NCBI GenBank assembly: GCA_003116995.1
Contig: BDSL01000160.1
Coordinates: forward strand, 1-64,000
DNA from: Yamagishiella unicocca
Taxonomy: Eukaryota; Chlorophyta; Chlorophyceae; Chlamydomonadales; Volvocaceae
DNA: 64,000 nt
Direction: 5' to 3'
Both the position numbers and the translations under genes were made by a program. This document shows positions 22,129 through 34,984 of this stretch, one piece after another. The notes beneath the pieces were generated by a model. That model was not told the DNA's origin. It ran no database searches and saw only the letters and a list, made by a program, of their open reading frames with translations. Numbering within the stretch: position 1 is the first letter of the stretch; each line of letters opens with the position of its first letter.

Positions 22129-25100
22129 CCAAGCCCGACCTCGCCTACTCCCGCAACCGTGTCTCCGTGTCGCGAGTCCCGGGAGCAGCGGCCAGACCGT
22201 GAGCGGGGCCCCGGAGGGGAGGGAGAGGGAGAGAGGGAGAGAGGGAGCTCAGTAATCGTGGCAGTGGCAGTGGGGGCGGCAGTGGCAGTGGCAGTGGCAG
22301 TGGGGGCGGCAGCCCAACACAGCGGCTCTGCTGCGGTTGTATTTGTAGGGAGGGCCTCCCTGTCCCCGCAAGGAGGCTTCCTCCACATCACTTAGCACCG
22401 CCCATACACACACCCCGTGGCGCACGCGGTTATGTCGCGGGAGGGCCGCAGGGTCGGGGAAGGACGCAGAGCGGCGCAGGGTAGTTGCGGAGGTACGCCA
22501 TCACGGCTGCCACGTCAGCGGTACGGCGCGCAGTGCAGCCAACGGCGCCCGCCCCCCCCCTTTTTGGGTCGGTCCCCGGTCCTCCAGGGAGGATGAGTAC
22601 GACGTGGGCTACGTGTACGGCGCGGAGGCGACCGACCAGGACGTCGCGGCGCGGTCGTTGCTGCCGCTGCTGCGCAAGTTCGTTGACGGTTACAATGTGG
22701 CGGTTATGGCGTTCGGGGCTACGGGTACGGCGTGCCCGGTGTGTTGTAGGGCGGGTGGGGGGGGTGAGGCTGCAGGGAGAGGGGTGACTGTGCTGGCGGC
22801 GCACAGGGATGCGTCGGTGCCACGAAAAAGCCCTAGTTGCTGCGGACGAAGGTAAGCAAAGGCCGTGTTTGTTGCGGACGAGGTACGAACCCCGCCTTAT
22901 GTGTGTGTGTGTGCTTGTGTGCATGTGTGTGTGTTTTGCTTCGTGGCCCCAGGCAGCGGCAAGACGCTCCTGCTGGAGGGCTCCAACGGCAAGGAGCGCA
23001 ACTCGTCCGAGGGCAACGGTATCGTACACATCGCGGTGGATGAGATCTTCAAACTGCTGAACGAGAAGGCGGTGTTCATAGGTGAGTGGGGTGGGTGGCG
23101 CGGAAGCGCGGGTTTGACACATGAGACGAAGCAACGCTGTGCGCCTGGAGGTGCGCTGGCGGGGAGGGGATACCATTGGAGGGCATACACGAGGATGGGG
23201 GTACCTTTGGGGGGGCCATACGCGAGGAGGGGGCATGGGCGAGTTTTTACCGTTTTACGGTAGTTGGGGCGGTTGGGGCCGAGACTTCAGGCCGGGCCTG
23301 GATGACTCAGTTGGCTTGCTGGTATCATCATATGCCAACGCCGCTGGCTGATGGTGATCTGGTGACTCATCCAGAACTGCGGCATGGTCGACGGTTCGAG
23401 GTGCGGTCCCGACCTCCCCCCTCCGTTTGCCACACATACACACAACCTTCGCCCCCCGGGGCCCGAAACCGCTTTCCCCCACCCCGTTCCAACTGCCCTG
23501 TCCCGTCGCGTAAACGGTTCTTATGCCCCCCCCCTAATCAGGCAATGCGCTGACGGAGCGGCGTCGCATGCCCTCCGCCCGCGCCTTCGACTTCTTCCTC
23601 GAGTCGTCTTTCGTGGAGCTGTACCGCGAGGAGGTGTACGACGCGTACGGCAAGCTGCAGGCCACCAGGCCTTCGCTGCAGGTCAGCCTTCTCCGGCCTC
23701 AGCTGTTGCTAACCCGCACTAGCGCGGAGCCGCCAGGTTTCCTCCAGCCGGTTTCCTCCTTCCCCCACCCCGCCTCCTGGGCCGGCCCACCCACCACCAC
23801 CAGAACCTTTCCTCCAACCGTCCCTCCCAACACCGCCCTCCCTAGTCCAGATCGAAGACGCTTCCTGATCGGTTTTACTTGCCGATGTGTGCTTCCTTCA
23901 TCCTACGAGTCTTCCTTCTCACACCCCTCATACCCCTGTCCATCCAGATCTACGAGGACATGACCGAGGGCTACCAGGTCTCCGGCCTCACCTACCGCAT
24001 ATCCAAGACGGCGGATGAGCTGCGCACCGCCTACAACGGGGGCCGCGTGATGCGGGACACCACGGTACGACAGCGTACGACGGTGCCGATGGGACGAGCA
24101 CGGATGCACCGCCTTTCCGGCCTTTTTAGGCCAGAAAACAAGACCTAACTCTGCAAGCACACGCTGTCAATACATCAGGAACATCTCATTGTCTTCCCCA
24201 TGTACCTCTTCCGGCCGCTGTGTTGACTGTGGCTCCCTTCCCTGCGTGCCCCTCGACAGCTGCTGCCCCTTCCCCCTGCTGCTGCTCCTCCTCCCTCCCT
24301 TCCTCCCTGCTACCACCGCTGCTGCCCCTCCTCCTCCCTCCCTCCCTAAAGCCTCCGTTCTAAACGTTTTTTCTGGCATCCACGGGTCTTCCTCGAAACC
24401 CACCCTCATCTGCTTCCTAGCCCACGGTCTTTCCTCACAGACCTCCCTCGCTTGTGTCGCTGATGAGGCGGTGCGCAGCAGCAGGATGTGGGCAACGTGC
24501 AGGACCGCGCAGCAGCCATCTTCACCATCCATCTGGCGCAGTACTCGCCGGCGGCGGGGCCCGGGGAGGAGGACCGCATCTTGGTGCGTGCGTGGGTCGG
24601 TGGGTCGGTGCGTCACTCGCCCACCTCCCACCTGATCGGCGGGCGGCCCAGGAGTGAGGATTGCGGGTGGCGCGAATGCACCGCATGCGTATTAGTAAGG
24701 CGCTCCTTACCGACAATCGCAGCCGCCCGCCTCTCCCTTCCCCCTCCCCCCAACATAGCGCACCAACTCCCACAGTTCTCCTGCTAGCGCCCAAAACCGG
24801 TTCTGCGAAAAGTTTACGTGCGTCGCGCGGGGTCCTCGCTTCCTTTCGTCGCGCCGTAGCCGATATAGCTTAGCCGCCAAAGGTCATATTACGACCTTCG
24901 GCTTTCGTATCCCCAACCCAGTTCTCCCGCATGCATCTCAAAACTTCTGTTTTAAACGTTTTTTTCGGACATCCACGGGTTTCCCTCGAATCCCCCCAAC
25001 CCCCCACTCGCCCTCTCACCCACCACCCCCGCCCCCGTGTCACCCCCCACCGCACGCCTCCCAGGTCTCCAAGATCCAGTTCGTGGATCTCCCTGGATCT

Positions 25101-28100
25101 GAGCGCCTGGCCGAGGATCCAGAGATCCTGCGTCTGCGCGAGGGCCCTATTCTCAACCGCTCCCTCCACGCCCTAGGGGCCACACTGCGATCGCTGGCGG
25201 AGGGGCCCGGCGGAGGGCTGGCGGCGGCGGCGGCAGCCGCCGCTGCCGCTGCCGCCGGCGGCGGCGGCGACGGCGGTGGCAGTCCTGGGGGTGGCGTGTA
25301 CTTCAGCTTGCCGATGGCGGTTAGGGCCAGTGGGGGCCCGGCGGGCGCGGCGGTTGGTTCCGGAGTGCCCTTCGTCAACTATGAGGCCAGCACGCTGACG
25401 AAGCTGCTGGCGGGTAGGCGGGAGGGGGAGGCGGTAGGGGGAGGGGGGCGCGTCTTGTTGTGTGGGGGCGGCAGGCGTCAGTCGGTATTGGGGTGGCGTG
25501 GCTGCGGGAGGGGGAGGGAAGAGGGTGCGATGTCCGCTGCTGCCTGGTCCCTACACCCTCCCTTCCCGCAGCAGCACCCCCCTCCTGACCTCGCCTCACC
25601 CGCCCTCCCTACTACCGTGCCGTGTCCCTTCGTACCGGGACCCTTCCACCCTCCCACCCATTCAACCCGCTCCCTGCTCCGTTCGCCAGCTACTCGCCAG
25701 CTAGTTTCTGCCCTCCGATCCCCCCGTCGTGTAACCGGATCCTTATGCCACTCCCCTGCCGCCCGCCCCCCGCCCCCCGCCGGCCCCCCCCCCGGCTCCA
25801 GACGCTCTGGGCGGCAATTCGCTCTGCCTGATCGCGGGAACGCTGCGCCAGTCGGACGGCAGCAGCGGCCTGCAGGCGATCAACACGCTACAGTACCTGA
25901 ACGTGGCCCGGGCAGTGAGGAACTTCCCCGTCATCAATCACGGCAGGTGAGGAGCCGCGGAGGCGGGGGAGGGCAGCGAGGAAGACCCGTGGATGCGAGA
26001 AAAATCGTTTAGGACAGACGTTTTGAGGCGCAGGGGGGGGGGGGCAGCGAGGAAAACCCAATGGACACGACAGGGAGGAAGGGCATACGATTAGAGACGC
26101 GTGGGTCGGCGCTGAATAGGAAAACCGATCAGGAAACGTTTGGGATACGCGGAGGAAGCGGGGAGGGGAGGCAGGCCCGGGGGGGGGGGCGCAAGGTCGG
26201 CGATAGAGAATCAAACCAGCAGTATAACCAACAAGCAAGACCGGGAGGAGGGGCGGTAGGGGGGCGCGTCGCTGAAAGCACAGCTCGGGAGGCTCTTTTC
26301 CCCTGGCATGGCCAGTGTGTATGTGTCAGGTGTTCATCCGTTTCCCCGCCCCACTGCCCCCCCAATACCCCAACATACCCCCACTGCCCCTCCAATGCGC
26401 CCCCCCCCAATGCCGCCCCCCTCCCCCAATGCCCCCGTCCATCGCCCCAACCACTAGGTCGCGAGGTCTCATTCAGAAGCTGCGCTACCGGCTGATGGCG
26501 GTGGTGGAGGACCGGCAGGTGAGGCGGAGGGGCTCGAGGATGCATCAGGGAGAACCGTTTAGGACAGACGTTTTGAGGCGGAGGGGCGGGGCGAGGGAAC
26601 AGGCAGCTCGCGCCGCTGCAACTGGGACGTATAAAGCCCTGCTGGTGGTTATGGTGGTTGTAGTGGCTGTGGCGGTTTGGTGGTTGTGGTGGTGGTTACT
26701 GTAAATCTGTAACCCCCAACTGTTTGGCCTCACTACGTCCCCTGACCCCACCCTGCGGGTCCCTGCTGCCCTCCTCCTCCACCCTCCCCCCCTCCTCCTC
26801 CCCCTACCCCCCTCCTCCTCCCCCTACCCCCCTCCTCATCCCCTGTCCCCCCCTCCTCCCCCTCCTCCTCCTCCCCTCCCCCTCCCCCCCTCCTCTCCAC
26901 GGGTCAGGCTCTTCGTGACCTGATCGAGAACACGCCGGCAGATGGCGACCCAAGCTCCATGGCGCTTCACATAGCGAAGGTGGAGGGGCAGGGCAGGGGG
27001 GGGGGCAGGGCAGGGGGGGGGCAGGGCAGGGGGGGGGGGCAGGGCAGGGGGGGCAGGGCAGGGGGGGCGGGGAAGGGGGGGCGGGGAAGGGGGGGGCAGG
27101 GCAGGGGGGGCAGGGCAGGGGGGGGCGGGGAAGGGGGGCGGGGAGGGGGGGGCAGGGCAGGGGGGGGGCAGGGGGGGGGGCAGGGGGGGGGGCAGGGCAG
27201 GGGGGGGGCAGGGAAGGGGGGGCAGGGCAGGGGGGGCGGGGAAGGGGGGGGCAGGGCAGGGGGGGGCAGGGAAGGGGGGGCAGGGCAGGGGGGCGGGGAA
27301 GGGGGGGCGGGGAAGGGGGGGGCAGGGCAGGGGGGGGCAGGGAAGGGGGGGGCAGGGAAGGGGGGGCAGGGCAGGGGGGGCGGGGAAGGGGGGGCGGGGA
27401 AGGGGGGGGGCAGGGCAGGGCTGTTGGCCTCCCAGTCCCATGACGGAGCCTCTCCATCCTCCCGACAAACCACAAACACGCTACCGTGTTCCCAAAGCCC
27501 CCACCAACCTCCTAGGCAACGCGTCCCCTCCTACCCGCCCAAACCCTCCCCGCCCCGACCTGGGCCCCCAGTCGCATTACCGGTCCTTTTATTGTAACCC
27601 CCCACCCCCCACTCTATAGCTCCGAGACCTGGAGGCGCGGCTGCTGGCGATCCGCTCCGAAAACGCGGAGCTGCGGGAAGAGAAGCAGGCGCTGCAGGTG
27701 GGAGGGTTTAGGGTTGTAGGGTTTTAGTGTTTTGTGGAGGCCCGGTGCCATAGAGCCGCAGGCTCATTCGGCCGAGCAAGCAGGCCGGCGCTCTGCTGCG
27801 AATCCCACTGCCGCCCGCTGCCGTTTCCGGGGAGCCTCTGCTGATCGCGTGGGCCCCCCCTCTGATTGACTTCGTGTCTGTGCACCACCACCACCACCAC
27901 CACCGTCGCGCGGGGCCCTCGCTTCATGTCGTCTCGCTGTAGCCGCTTTAGCTTAGCCGCCAAAGGTCATATTACGACCTTCGGCTTTAGTATCCCCAAC
28001 CCAGTTCTCCAGCATGCATCTCAAAACATCTGTTTTAAACGGTTTCTTCGGGCATCCACGGGTCTTCCTCGAACCCTCACCACCACCCTCACCACCACCC

Positions 28101-31100
28101 TCACCACCACCCTCACCACCACCCTCACCACCACCCTCACGATTCCGTCCCCCCGGTCCTTATGCCACCTACCCTTGTTTCAGGCCCGGCTGGAGAAGCT
28201 TCACCAGGTAGGGTTGGGTTGGGTAGGGTGAGGAGGTGGGGGGTGGGGATGGAGTTGTATGGAAAAGCCGTCTTGGGGTGGGTGGGGTGGGTGGAGGTGG
28301 GGTGGGGTGGGGTGCGAAGGGTTTGCGTGGGGGACCCACTTCCGGAGCTGCTCCCGACAGGCAGGTTCGCTTCCCGCCGGGTCCCCCCCTCCCGGGCAGG
28401 TCGAGGAGGGAGAGCTGGAGGAGCGGCAGGAGCTGCAGGTGAGGTCGGGGGTTTAGGGTTTTAGGGTTTGGGGGGAGCTTGGCAGGCAGGGCAGCGGGCA
28501 GTGGGCGGCGGCGGGGGTCTGGTGGCGGTGGCGGGTTGCGGCCGCGGGCAGTGCCCCCAGGGGCCTGGAGGGGCACAGCAAAGCAAGTTGTGAGGCGGCA
28601 TCACCTCCGCCGCCAGTAGTCTCCCCTTCCCCTCCCCCACCCCTCCACGGGTCTCCCTCGAAATCCCCCGCCCCTCCGCTCCCGCTCTTGGCGCGCCGCT
28701 CCGCTGGACCGTCACCTTCACCGCCCTCGGTTTGTCGGCCGTGGATTCGCGGATTCTCTTATCAAACCCCCTCCTGCCCCGCCCACCCGGCCCCCTCCTC
28801 CTCCTCCCCCCCCCCCCACACACGGCGCCCCCCCTCCGCCCCCCCCCCACACACGCGCCCCCCTCCTCCTCCCCCCCACACACATACATCCCCCCCCGCA
28901 GGACGCTCTCATTCAGAGCGAGGAGCAGCGGCTGCTGTTGGCGCGTGCCCTGATAGACTTCCAGGTGGGGGGGGCGGCAGGGGAGCTCCGAAACCCAAGT
29001 TGCGCACCAAACCCGCCCGCGCACACCGCCGTGCTTCTCCCCGCCTCATCCCCCGGTGGACTCCCGGCCTACCGCCCTTCCCCCTCACGGCCCCCCGGGA
29101 ACACCGTGTACGACATACACACACGCACTCACTCACGTGCGCGGTCGTTTCCGTACCCACCGCTCCACAGATGGAGTACAACGAGGCCCGGCAGGAGTGG
29201 GAGACCCTGAAATACGAGCTGGAGGCCCAGCTGATCGCGGTGCGGTGGGGGGGAGGGAGGGGAGGGGGGGGTCTTCGTGGAGGGCTCTGTCGAAGGGACT
29301 GTTGGGGGTTGGGGGCTCTGCTCAGCTGTTACGGTTCAACAGGGCCCTATATGCTATCTCTCGCAAGAAGGCCCTCGAAGAATTAGCGAGTGGTGTTTTC
29401 GGCCCGGCCCTGGGGGGCCTTGCTGGGCCTCGGCCCCGGAACCAAACCCAACCCACTCAACCAACCCAAACGGTTTTTCTCGCATCCACGGGTCTTCCTC
29501 GCAACCCACCAAACCCAACCCGCGTGCTGCAGGCTGAGGCGAGGGACGTGGACGACGAGGGGGCGGAGGAAGACCCGGTCGGGGAGCGGAAGGTGCGGCG
29601 GGGATCAGAGGGCGGCGGGTTCGGGGACGATTAAGACAGAAGACGGAATCACGGGTGTGGGGGGCGCGGCAGGAAAGGGCAGGGCAGGGCTGGGCGGGGT
29701 GGAGTGTTTGTTGTTTACGGTGTGTGTTTTGCTCTGGTGCACGTGCCGTACGTCGCCGCAAGCGTCCACACGGAGTTTCACGCCTGCCTTCTGGTCCCCC
29801 CCCCCGCACCCCTCCCTGCCGACCCATTCCCTCCCACCCTGAAGGCTGCTCCGAAACCCAGTGAGGAGCGACCGGCCTCAAGAATCAGCTCGCTGGCGGG
29901 AGAGTCGGCGGTGGCGGCGGAGGAGGTGCGGCAGGGAGGGCCTCTGCAAGCAGCGGCCAGGGTATTGCACGCGTGGGGGTACAGGGTAGGGGCAGGGCTT
30001 GCGGGACCAAGCATGCACATACACGCTCCAGTCCCGCAAACACTCCCCCCCCGGGATTATCCTTTACCCCCCTCCACCCCCCCAGGATTATCCTTTACCC
30101 CCCTCTCCCCCCCGGGGGATTATCCTTTACCCCCCTCCCCCCTCTCGGGCACCCCAACCCCAGGACGCGGCAGGCAAGCCGCGGACGAGCCCCTCAAAGG
30201 AGCTCAAAGCTCAGGTGGGTGGGTGGGCCTTATCTCACCCCCTTCCCCCCCTCCAAGCTGACTCACTAACAGCTGTACGACGTGCGAAGTCATGGATCCC
30301 CGTGTCCCTTATTGCCCTCAGCTCGATGGCGAAGGGGTGCTGGTGGGTCTCGGTTTGACGCTCGTGGGAAGGGGGGCGGGAGTTGGATCGTCCATGCCCT
30401 CCCCTCCCCTCCCCTGCTCTCTCCCCCCTCCCCTCCCCTCCCCTCCTCTGCACCAATTAGATTACCCCAGTCGAGTTACCGGTTCTTTACTTGTAACTCT
30501 CCCCTCCCCTCGCCCCTCCCCCCTCCCCTGCCATGCCCTCCCAGGAGCGGTGTATCTCGGAGCTGCAGGTGGAGCTGGCGGAGGTGCGGCGCGAGCTGGA
30601 GGCGCTGCGGAGCGGGGCTCTTGTGAACCAGGTGGCGGCGGACGAGGTGGGGCAGGCGGGAGGGGGCGGGGAGGGGGCGGGGAGGGGGCGGTGAGGGGGC
30701 GAGGAGGGGGCCAGGCGAGCAGAGGGGGGACAGGGTATCGATCTCACCCAAGTGGTCGTGGCAAAGTGATTTGGCGAATACGGTCGGAGGTATTACTCCC
30801 ATCGGACGAAGCCGGTGGTGGCTATGGTAAGACGGGACCACCTGGGCCCCCCACCCCCACCCCTCGCGGATTATCCTTTACCTCCCCCCCAGGTCCGGGA
30901 GACCTACCGCCGTAAGCTGCAGGGCCTTATGCGGGACGTGGGTGCCCTGGGGGACGTGGGCGGCGCCGCCGCGGAGGGGGTCCCTGAGGGGCTGCTGCGG
31001 GCGCTGCAGACGCTGACGGAGGAGAACGTCAAGGTGCGGACTGCGCGGGGGGGAGGGAGGAGCCGGGGTCTGGATGGGTGGGTGGGTGGGTGGGTGGGTG

Positions 31101-34100
31101 GGTGGGTGGCGTCCCCGGGGGAAGCGGCGCGGTGGGGAAGTTTGAGAAGTAGAGCCTCCGTTTGGACGGCCCCAACTGCGCCGTAACTGACAGTGCTGCG
31201 CACGCCGTACTGTGTCGTACCAGGTGACGGAGGAGCGTGAGTCCGACATGCGGCATGAGACTGACGACGCCATGACACGGATGGTGGAGCTGCGCCGCAA
31301 GTTCAAGGCGCTGTATACCGCATACAGAGAGTGAGCGGGGGGGGGGGGTGTTTAAAGTAACCCCCGGGGGGGGGGCCGCGGGGGAAGCATGAGAGGGCGG
31401 GGGGGGGGAGGCGGTTGTGTTAGGGGGAAGACGAGTGAGGGAGGACGTGCGAAAGGGTTTGGGTGCAAGCGCAAGGAGCGGATGTTTCCTAGCTGGGCGG
31501 TCCAATCCACTCGGCGAAGCCATCCGCGTGGCACCGCTAATTGCGGACCCAAGCTGTTGAAACCCACCGGATTGTGGACCCACAGTCGCCCCCCGCCCTC
31601 CCTGCCTCTTCCCCCCTCCCCCCCTCCCCCCCCCCAGCCTGCGCTACCGGGTGGAGGACCAGTGGCCCCAACCCGGGCAGCCCCCCGAGGTGGTTTCGGA
31701 GGAGGAGGTGGTGGGCGGGACGCTGGAGGGCCTAATCAGGTGATCCAGGGAGGGAGGCGGGGAGGGGGGTGCTCCAAGGGGGGAGGAGGAGGGAGGGGGG
31801 GGCAAGGGGACTTTTGGCAGCGGTGGTGAGGGGGGTGGCGGGGATGGGGTGGGAATCCTATGCATACGGCAGAGAGGGCAATTTCCAGCGCTAGTCTCTT
31901 CGCCGGCTCCCGGGGACACGCGCCCTGCCTTACTGCCATCCTGCCACCCGCCCTGTCCCCGACCAGATCCGAGGAGGAGGCAGACCGGCGGACCATCAAC
32001 CGGCTCCGAGACCAGGTGGGGGGCCAGGCAGGGAGGGCTCCGAGACCAGGTGGGGGCCAGGCAGGGAGGGCTCCGAGACCAGGTGGGGGGCAGGCAGGGA
32101 GGGATGGGGCGCCTGATGAGGTAGCTCCTCGCCACCGCCACCACCCACTCTGACGAAGATGTCCGGATCATGTTTTCTCCCCCCACCCACCCCACCCACG
32201 GCAACCCCACCCACCTCCCACCACTCGGCATCTCCTCCTTCGTCCCCGACCCGCCGGTGCCTCGGGTCCCCCACCCGGCGCCCTTCCTGGGCTGATGAGG
32301 TAGCTCCTGCCCTTTTCGCGTCAACGGTTTTTATGCCCCTGCCCCCCCCCAGGTTGCTCAGCTGCAGGGGCAGCTGGAGGGGATGCGGGCGGCTCGTGCG
32401 GTCCACGAGGCGGGACTGGACGGGCGGGCGGGGCCGGGCAGCGGGGGGGGAGCGGCGGCCAACAGCAGCAGGGCGCAGGGCTGGGACGCGGGGGTGGCTG
32501 CGGGTGCGGGTGCTGCTGGCTCCGGCGGTGTTCCCGGCCATGGGCCCGGCTTTGGCCCTGGCGGCGAGGCTGGTCTTGGACAGGGTCTTGGACCGGGCTC
32601 TGGTGGTGGCTACGGGCAGCAGCAGCAGCAGCCGCAGTATGGAGGTGCGCGGGATGGGCGGTTAGCACGAGAGTAACCCTCCCCCCGTCTTTTCTTAACG
32701 GGTTTTTTCTGGCATCCACGGGTCTTCCTCGAAACCCCCTTCTTTCCCCCACCACACACCCCAGGGTGTGCGAGGGGTTGGCGGCTGGTGGGGTGTGGAA
32801 GGGAAGGCCGTGTGCTAGGAAGCGGATTCGGGAACCGTTTGGTACATACGTTTGCATACGTTTGCTGGTGGGGTGTGGGTTATTGTAGGTGAGCAGGACT
32901 GTAAGGTCTGGTGGCGGGATCGCCCCCTGCCGCCCAGAGTCCACACAATCAACCGTATTGGTGAGAAGGTTGATTCACTCAGCGCCCACTGCTTGTTTCC
33001 GCCGCTGCTGCTGCCCTCGCGCCGCCCCTCCCCCCCCCCCCAGCCCCTCCCCCGCCCGACCCGGGCCTGGAGGCGGAGAACCAGCGGCTGCGTCAGGAGG
33101 TGGAGCAGCTGCGGAGGCAGGCGCAAGCCGTGGCGGGTAGGTGCCGCGGCGGAGGGCGGGGGCATGGGGGTCAGTACGGCTGACTGTGGTCAGTACGGCT
33201 GACCGGTCGGCGGGGCCAGGAGTATCGCTGCAGTCGTGCAATAGCAAACAAACTACCATGGGTGCAAATGGTGGTTCAATACGGCACTAGGTACCATCCT
33301 CGCCGGTCAACGCATTCCTCATTCCGCTGCTCCAGACCCGTTGGCCAGCCGTTCTCCCGACGTTTGGGGCAGCCCGTGCATCCGCCCTTGGAACTCACCG
33401 CTTGCTGCCGACGGATGGACCTGCTCCCCTGTCCCTCGGCTCCTCCCCTCCCGCTGTCCTTTTCTGTAACCCTTCCCCTGCCGCAGAGATCCCCCCCTCC
33501 CTGGAGCTGGAGAACCAGCGGCTGCGGGGGGAGCTGGAGAACCTGAAGCGGAAGCTGCAGGCGGTGTCAGGTACGCTAGGGGCGCCCGGCCTGGGGGGCC
33601 GTCATGGGGGGGGGCCGAGGGACCAGCAGCCACCATGAGCCAGCACCACGCCATCCCCATCAACCCCACACCGCATAAGTCACTCTGCACGCAGCAGCCC
33701 TCGCCGCCTGTCCTGTTGACCCGCCGAATTTATCTCCCTCCACGTCCACCGTCCCCCGCCTGGTCGCTGTGTCCCTCCCTCTTTGAGCCGCCATCATCTC
33801 GCCCCCTCCCCTCCCCTTCCCCTCCCCTTTCCCTCCCCTCCCTTCCCTGCCCCCTGTCACCCCGCCAGACCCCGCGCTGTCCTCCGCCAAGGGCGCCACC
33901 TTCTCCATGCCGCCCAACAACAGCAACGCCGCTAACGAGGGCGTCATTCGGCAGCTGCGGGAGTTCAACCAGAAGACCACGGTAGGCGCCACTGCGACGC
34001 CGAAGACCGCCGTGAATGTATTTAGGGTTTGGAACAAAGGACATCGCCTGCGTTAAAAGGGGCGCCAAAGTGGTGGCGCATCAGCCAGTGGGGCGAAGGT

Positions 34101-34984
34101 GGTGTTGGTTGGTATTGGACGAAGGTGCCACATAGTGTAATTCTTCGCCTGGCCATTGGCCCCGCCCCATCTTCCTGCCCCGGCCCCCCCCTCTCTCCCC
34201 CTCGCAGTCCGACCTGCAGCGCCGCCTGCAGCAGGCGGAGACCCGAGCGACCATGGCAGAGGAGCAGCTGGAGCAGCTGCAGGTGGGGGAAGGGTTGGCT
34301 GGAGGGTTGGCTGGAGGGTTGGCTGGCCTGGTGGCTGGCCTGGTGGCTGGCTGGAGGGGTGGCTAGTTGGCTGATGTTAACGGCCGCACTGTTTTCCTCC
34401 GCCACCTGCAGCTCCCATACCGCATATGACATGTCGTTCTGACCTAGTCGTGCCCCCCGCTCGTGCCGTACTGTGACAGGCCTACATGACTAAGGCCAGC
34501 GTGACCTACCAGAAGGAGATCATGCGGCTGAGGGCCGTCGTGGGGCAGATGGAGGCTAAACTAGGAGCGCCCAAGGTGAGGGCCCTAGATGGTAGGGAGC
34601 TAGGGGGTAGGGAGCTAGGGGGTAGGGAGCTAGGTGGAAGGGCGGGGACAAGGACCGAGCGAAACCCATGTCGTCCGCCCAACCCTGTCAAATGAAGCAA
34701 TGTAACCGGAGGCTGCAGTCCCTGCACGTTACCAGTGTCCGGGCTAACACCGCCACCACCACCACCACCACCACCACCACCACCACCATCACCACCACCA
34801 CCGCGATCCGCAGGGCAGCTACCTGAACCTCGACCCGCTGGACGGCACCGGCGCCGGCGGCGCCCTGCGGCCCGCGGCGGAGGTGCTGGGGGAGGCAGCG
34901 ACCCGTGGGTCGTCCGCACTGCGGGCGGGCGGGCAGGGCGGTCTGCCGAGCGTGCCGCGTAGCGGGGCCGGGCCTCGCTCCTAG
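22129..34984 (+). CDS. Divergent kinesin-like protein with long coiled-coil tail (N-terminus incomplete)
   Basis: At least 30 exons: 22129-22198, 22588-22724, 22953-23081, 23542-23681, 23948-24064, 24485-24583, 25065-25413, 25802-25946, 26458-26518, 26908-26979, 27620-27697, 28184-28207, 28400-28438, 28902-28964, 29171-29239, 29533-29592, 29845-29961, 30164-30214, 30545-30646, 30893-31033, 31224-31330, 31638-31739, 31967-32015, 32353-32644, 33044-33136, 33487-33570, 33869-33981, 34208-34282, 34480-34575, 34814-34984. About 1081 residues, ending TAG. The P-loop FGATGSGKT forms across exons 2/3. Switch II reads DLPGSER (25086-25106), then NRSLHALG and LLADALGGNS. Switch I is QDRAA where kinesins have SSRSH, and a Gly/Ala insert of about 70 residues sits before the last motor helices. 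The tail is Glu/Gln/Leu coiled coil broken by a Gly-rich linker (exon 24). The first exon is the weakest; its frame stays open up to an ATG at 21945. A ciliary central-pair kinesin-like protein such as FAP125 is one possible relative, not shown. Confidence 0.85.
24822..24994 (+). repeat. Dispersed intronic element, family A, long copy 1
   Basis: About 170 bp, closely matching 27904-28070. It contains an inverted repeat (AAAGGTC, 7-bp loop, GACCTT), then cccaacccagttctc, catgcatctcaaaac, and ends in tccacgggtttccctcgaa. Lies in kinesin intron 6. Confidence 0.85.
26980..27425 (+). repeat. G-rich array (GGGGGGCAGGGCA type) starting at an intron 5' end
   Basis: About 440 bp of irregular units with runs of 4-9 G separated by cagggca, cgggaa or cagggaa. 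It begins a few bases after the donor of kinesin exon 10 (26979). Strong strand asymmetry makes G-quadruplex formation plausible on the transcript and coding strand. Confidence 0.95.
27904..28070 (+). repeat. Dispersed intronic element, family A, long copy 2
   Basis: Same order of blocks as 24822-24994, including the AAAGGTC/GACCTT inverted repeat and the tccacgggtcttcctcgaa end. Lies in kinesin intron 11. Confidence 0.85.
28071..28142 (+). repeat. 12-bp minisatellite (ACCCTCACCACC)
   Basis: About five and a half copies directly abutting the end of the family A element, in kinesin intron 11. Confidence 0.93.
28717..28769 (+). repeat. Dispersed intronic element, family C
   Basis: About 50 bp: ttcaccgccctcggtttgtc, then ggccgtggattcgcggatt and ctcttatcaaaccc. 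Near-identical to 44392-44446 and, inverted, to 35298-35349, 45868-45920 and 54788-54840. Confidence 0.85.
32002..32104 (+). repeat. 33/34-bp tandem triplication of a 5' splice site
   Basis: Copies begin at 32002, 32036 and 32069. Each contains ggctccgagaccag followed by gtgggg, that is, the last 12 bases of kinesin exon 23 plus its donor. Only the first donor (after 32015) keeps the frame with exon 24. Confidence 0.95.
34576..34645 (+). repeat. Donor-proximal minisatellite in kinesin intron 29
   Basis: Three to four copies of gtagggagctaggg starting about 25 bp after the exon 29 donor. Confidence 0.88.

Noticed and set aside
22432..22492. ATG at 22432 as the kinesin first exon
   Set aside because: Its donor at 22492 gives the wrong phase for exon 2, while the exon ending at 22198 fits.
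26804..27479. Pro-rich minus-strand frames over the G-rich array
   Set aside because: They are poly-Pro/Ala readings of the C-rich strand of a tandem repeat inside a kinesin intron.
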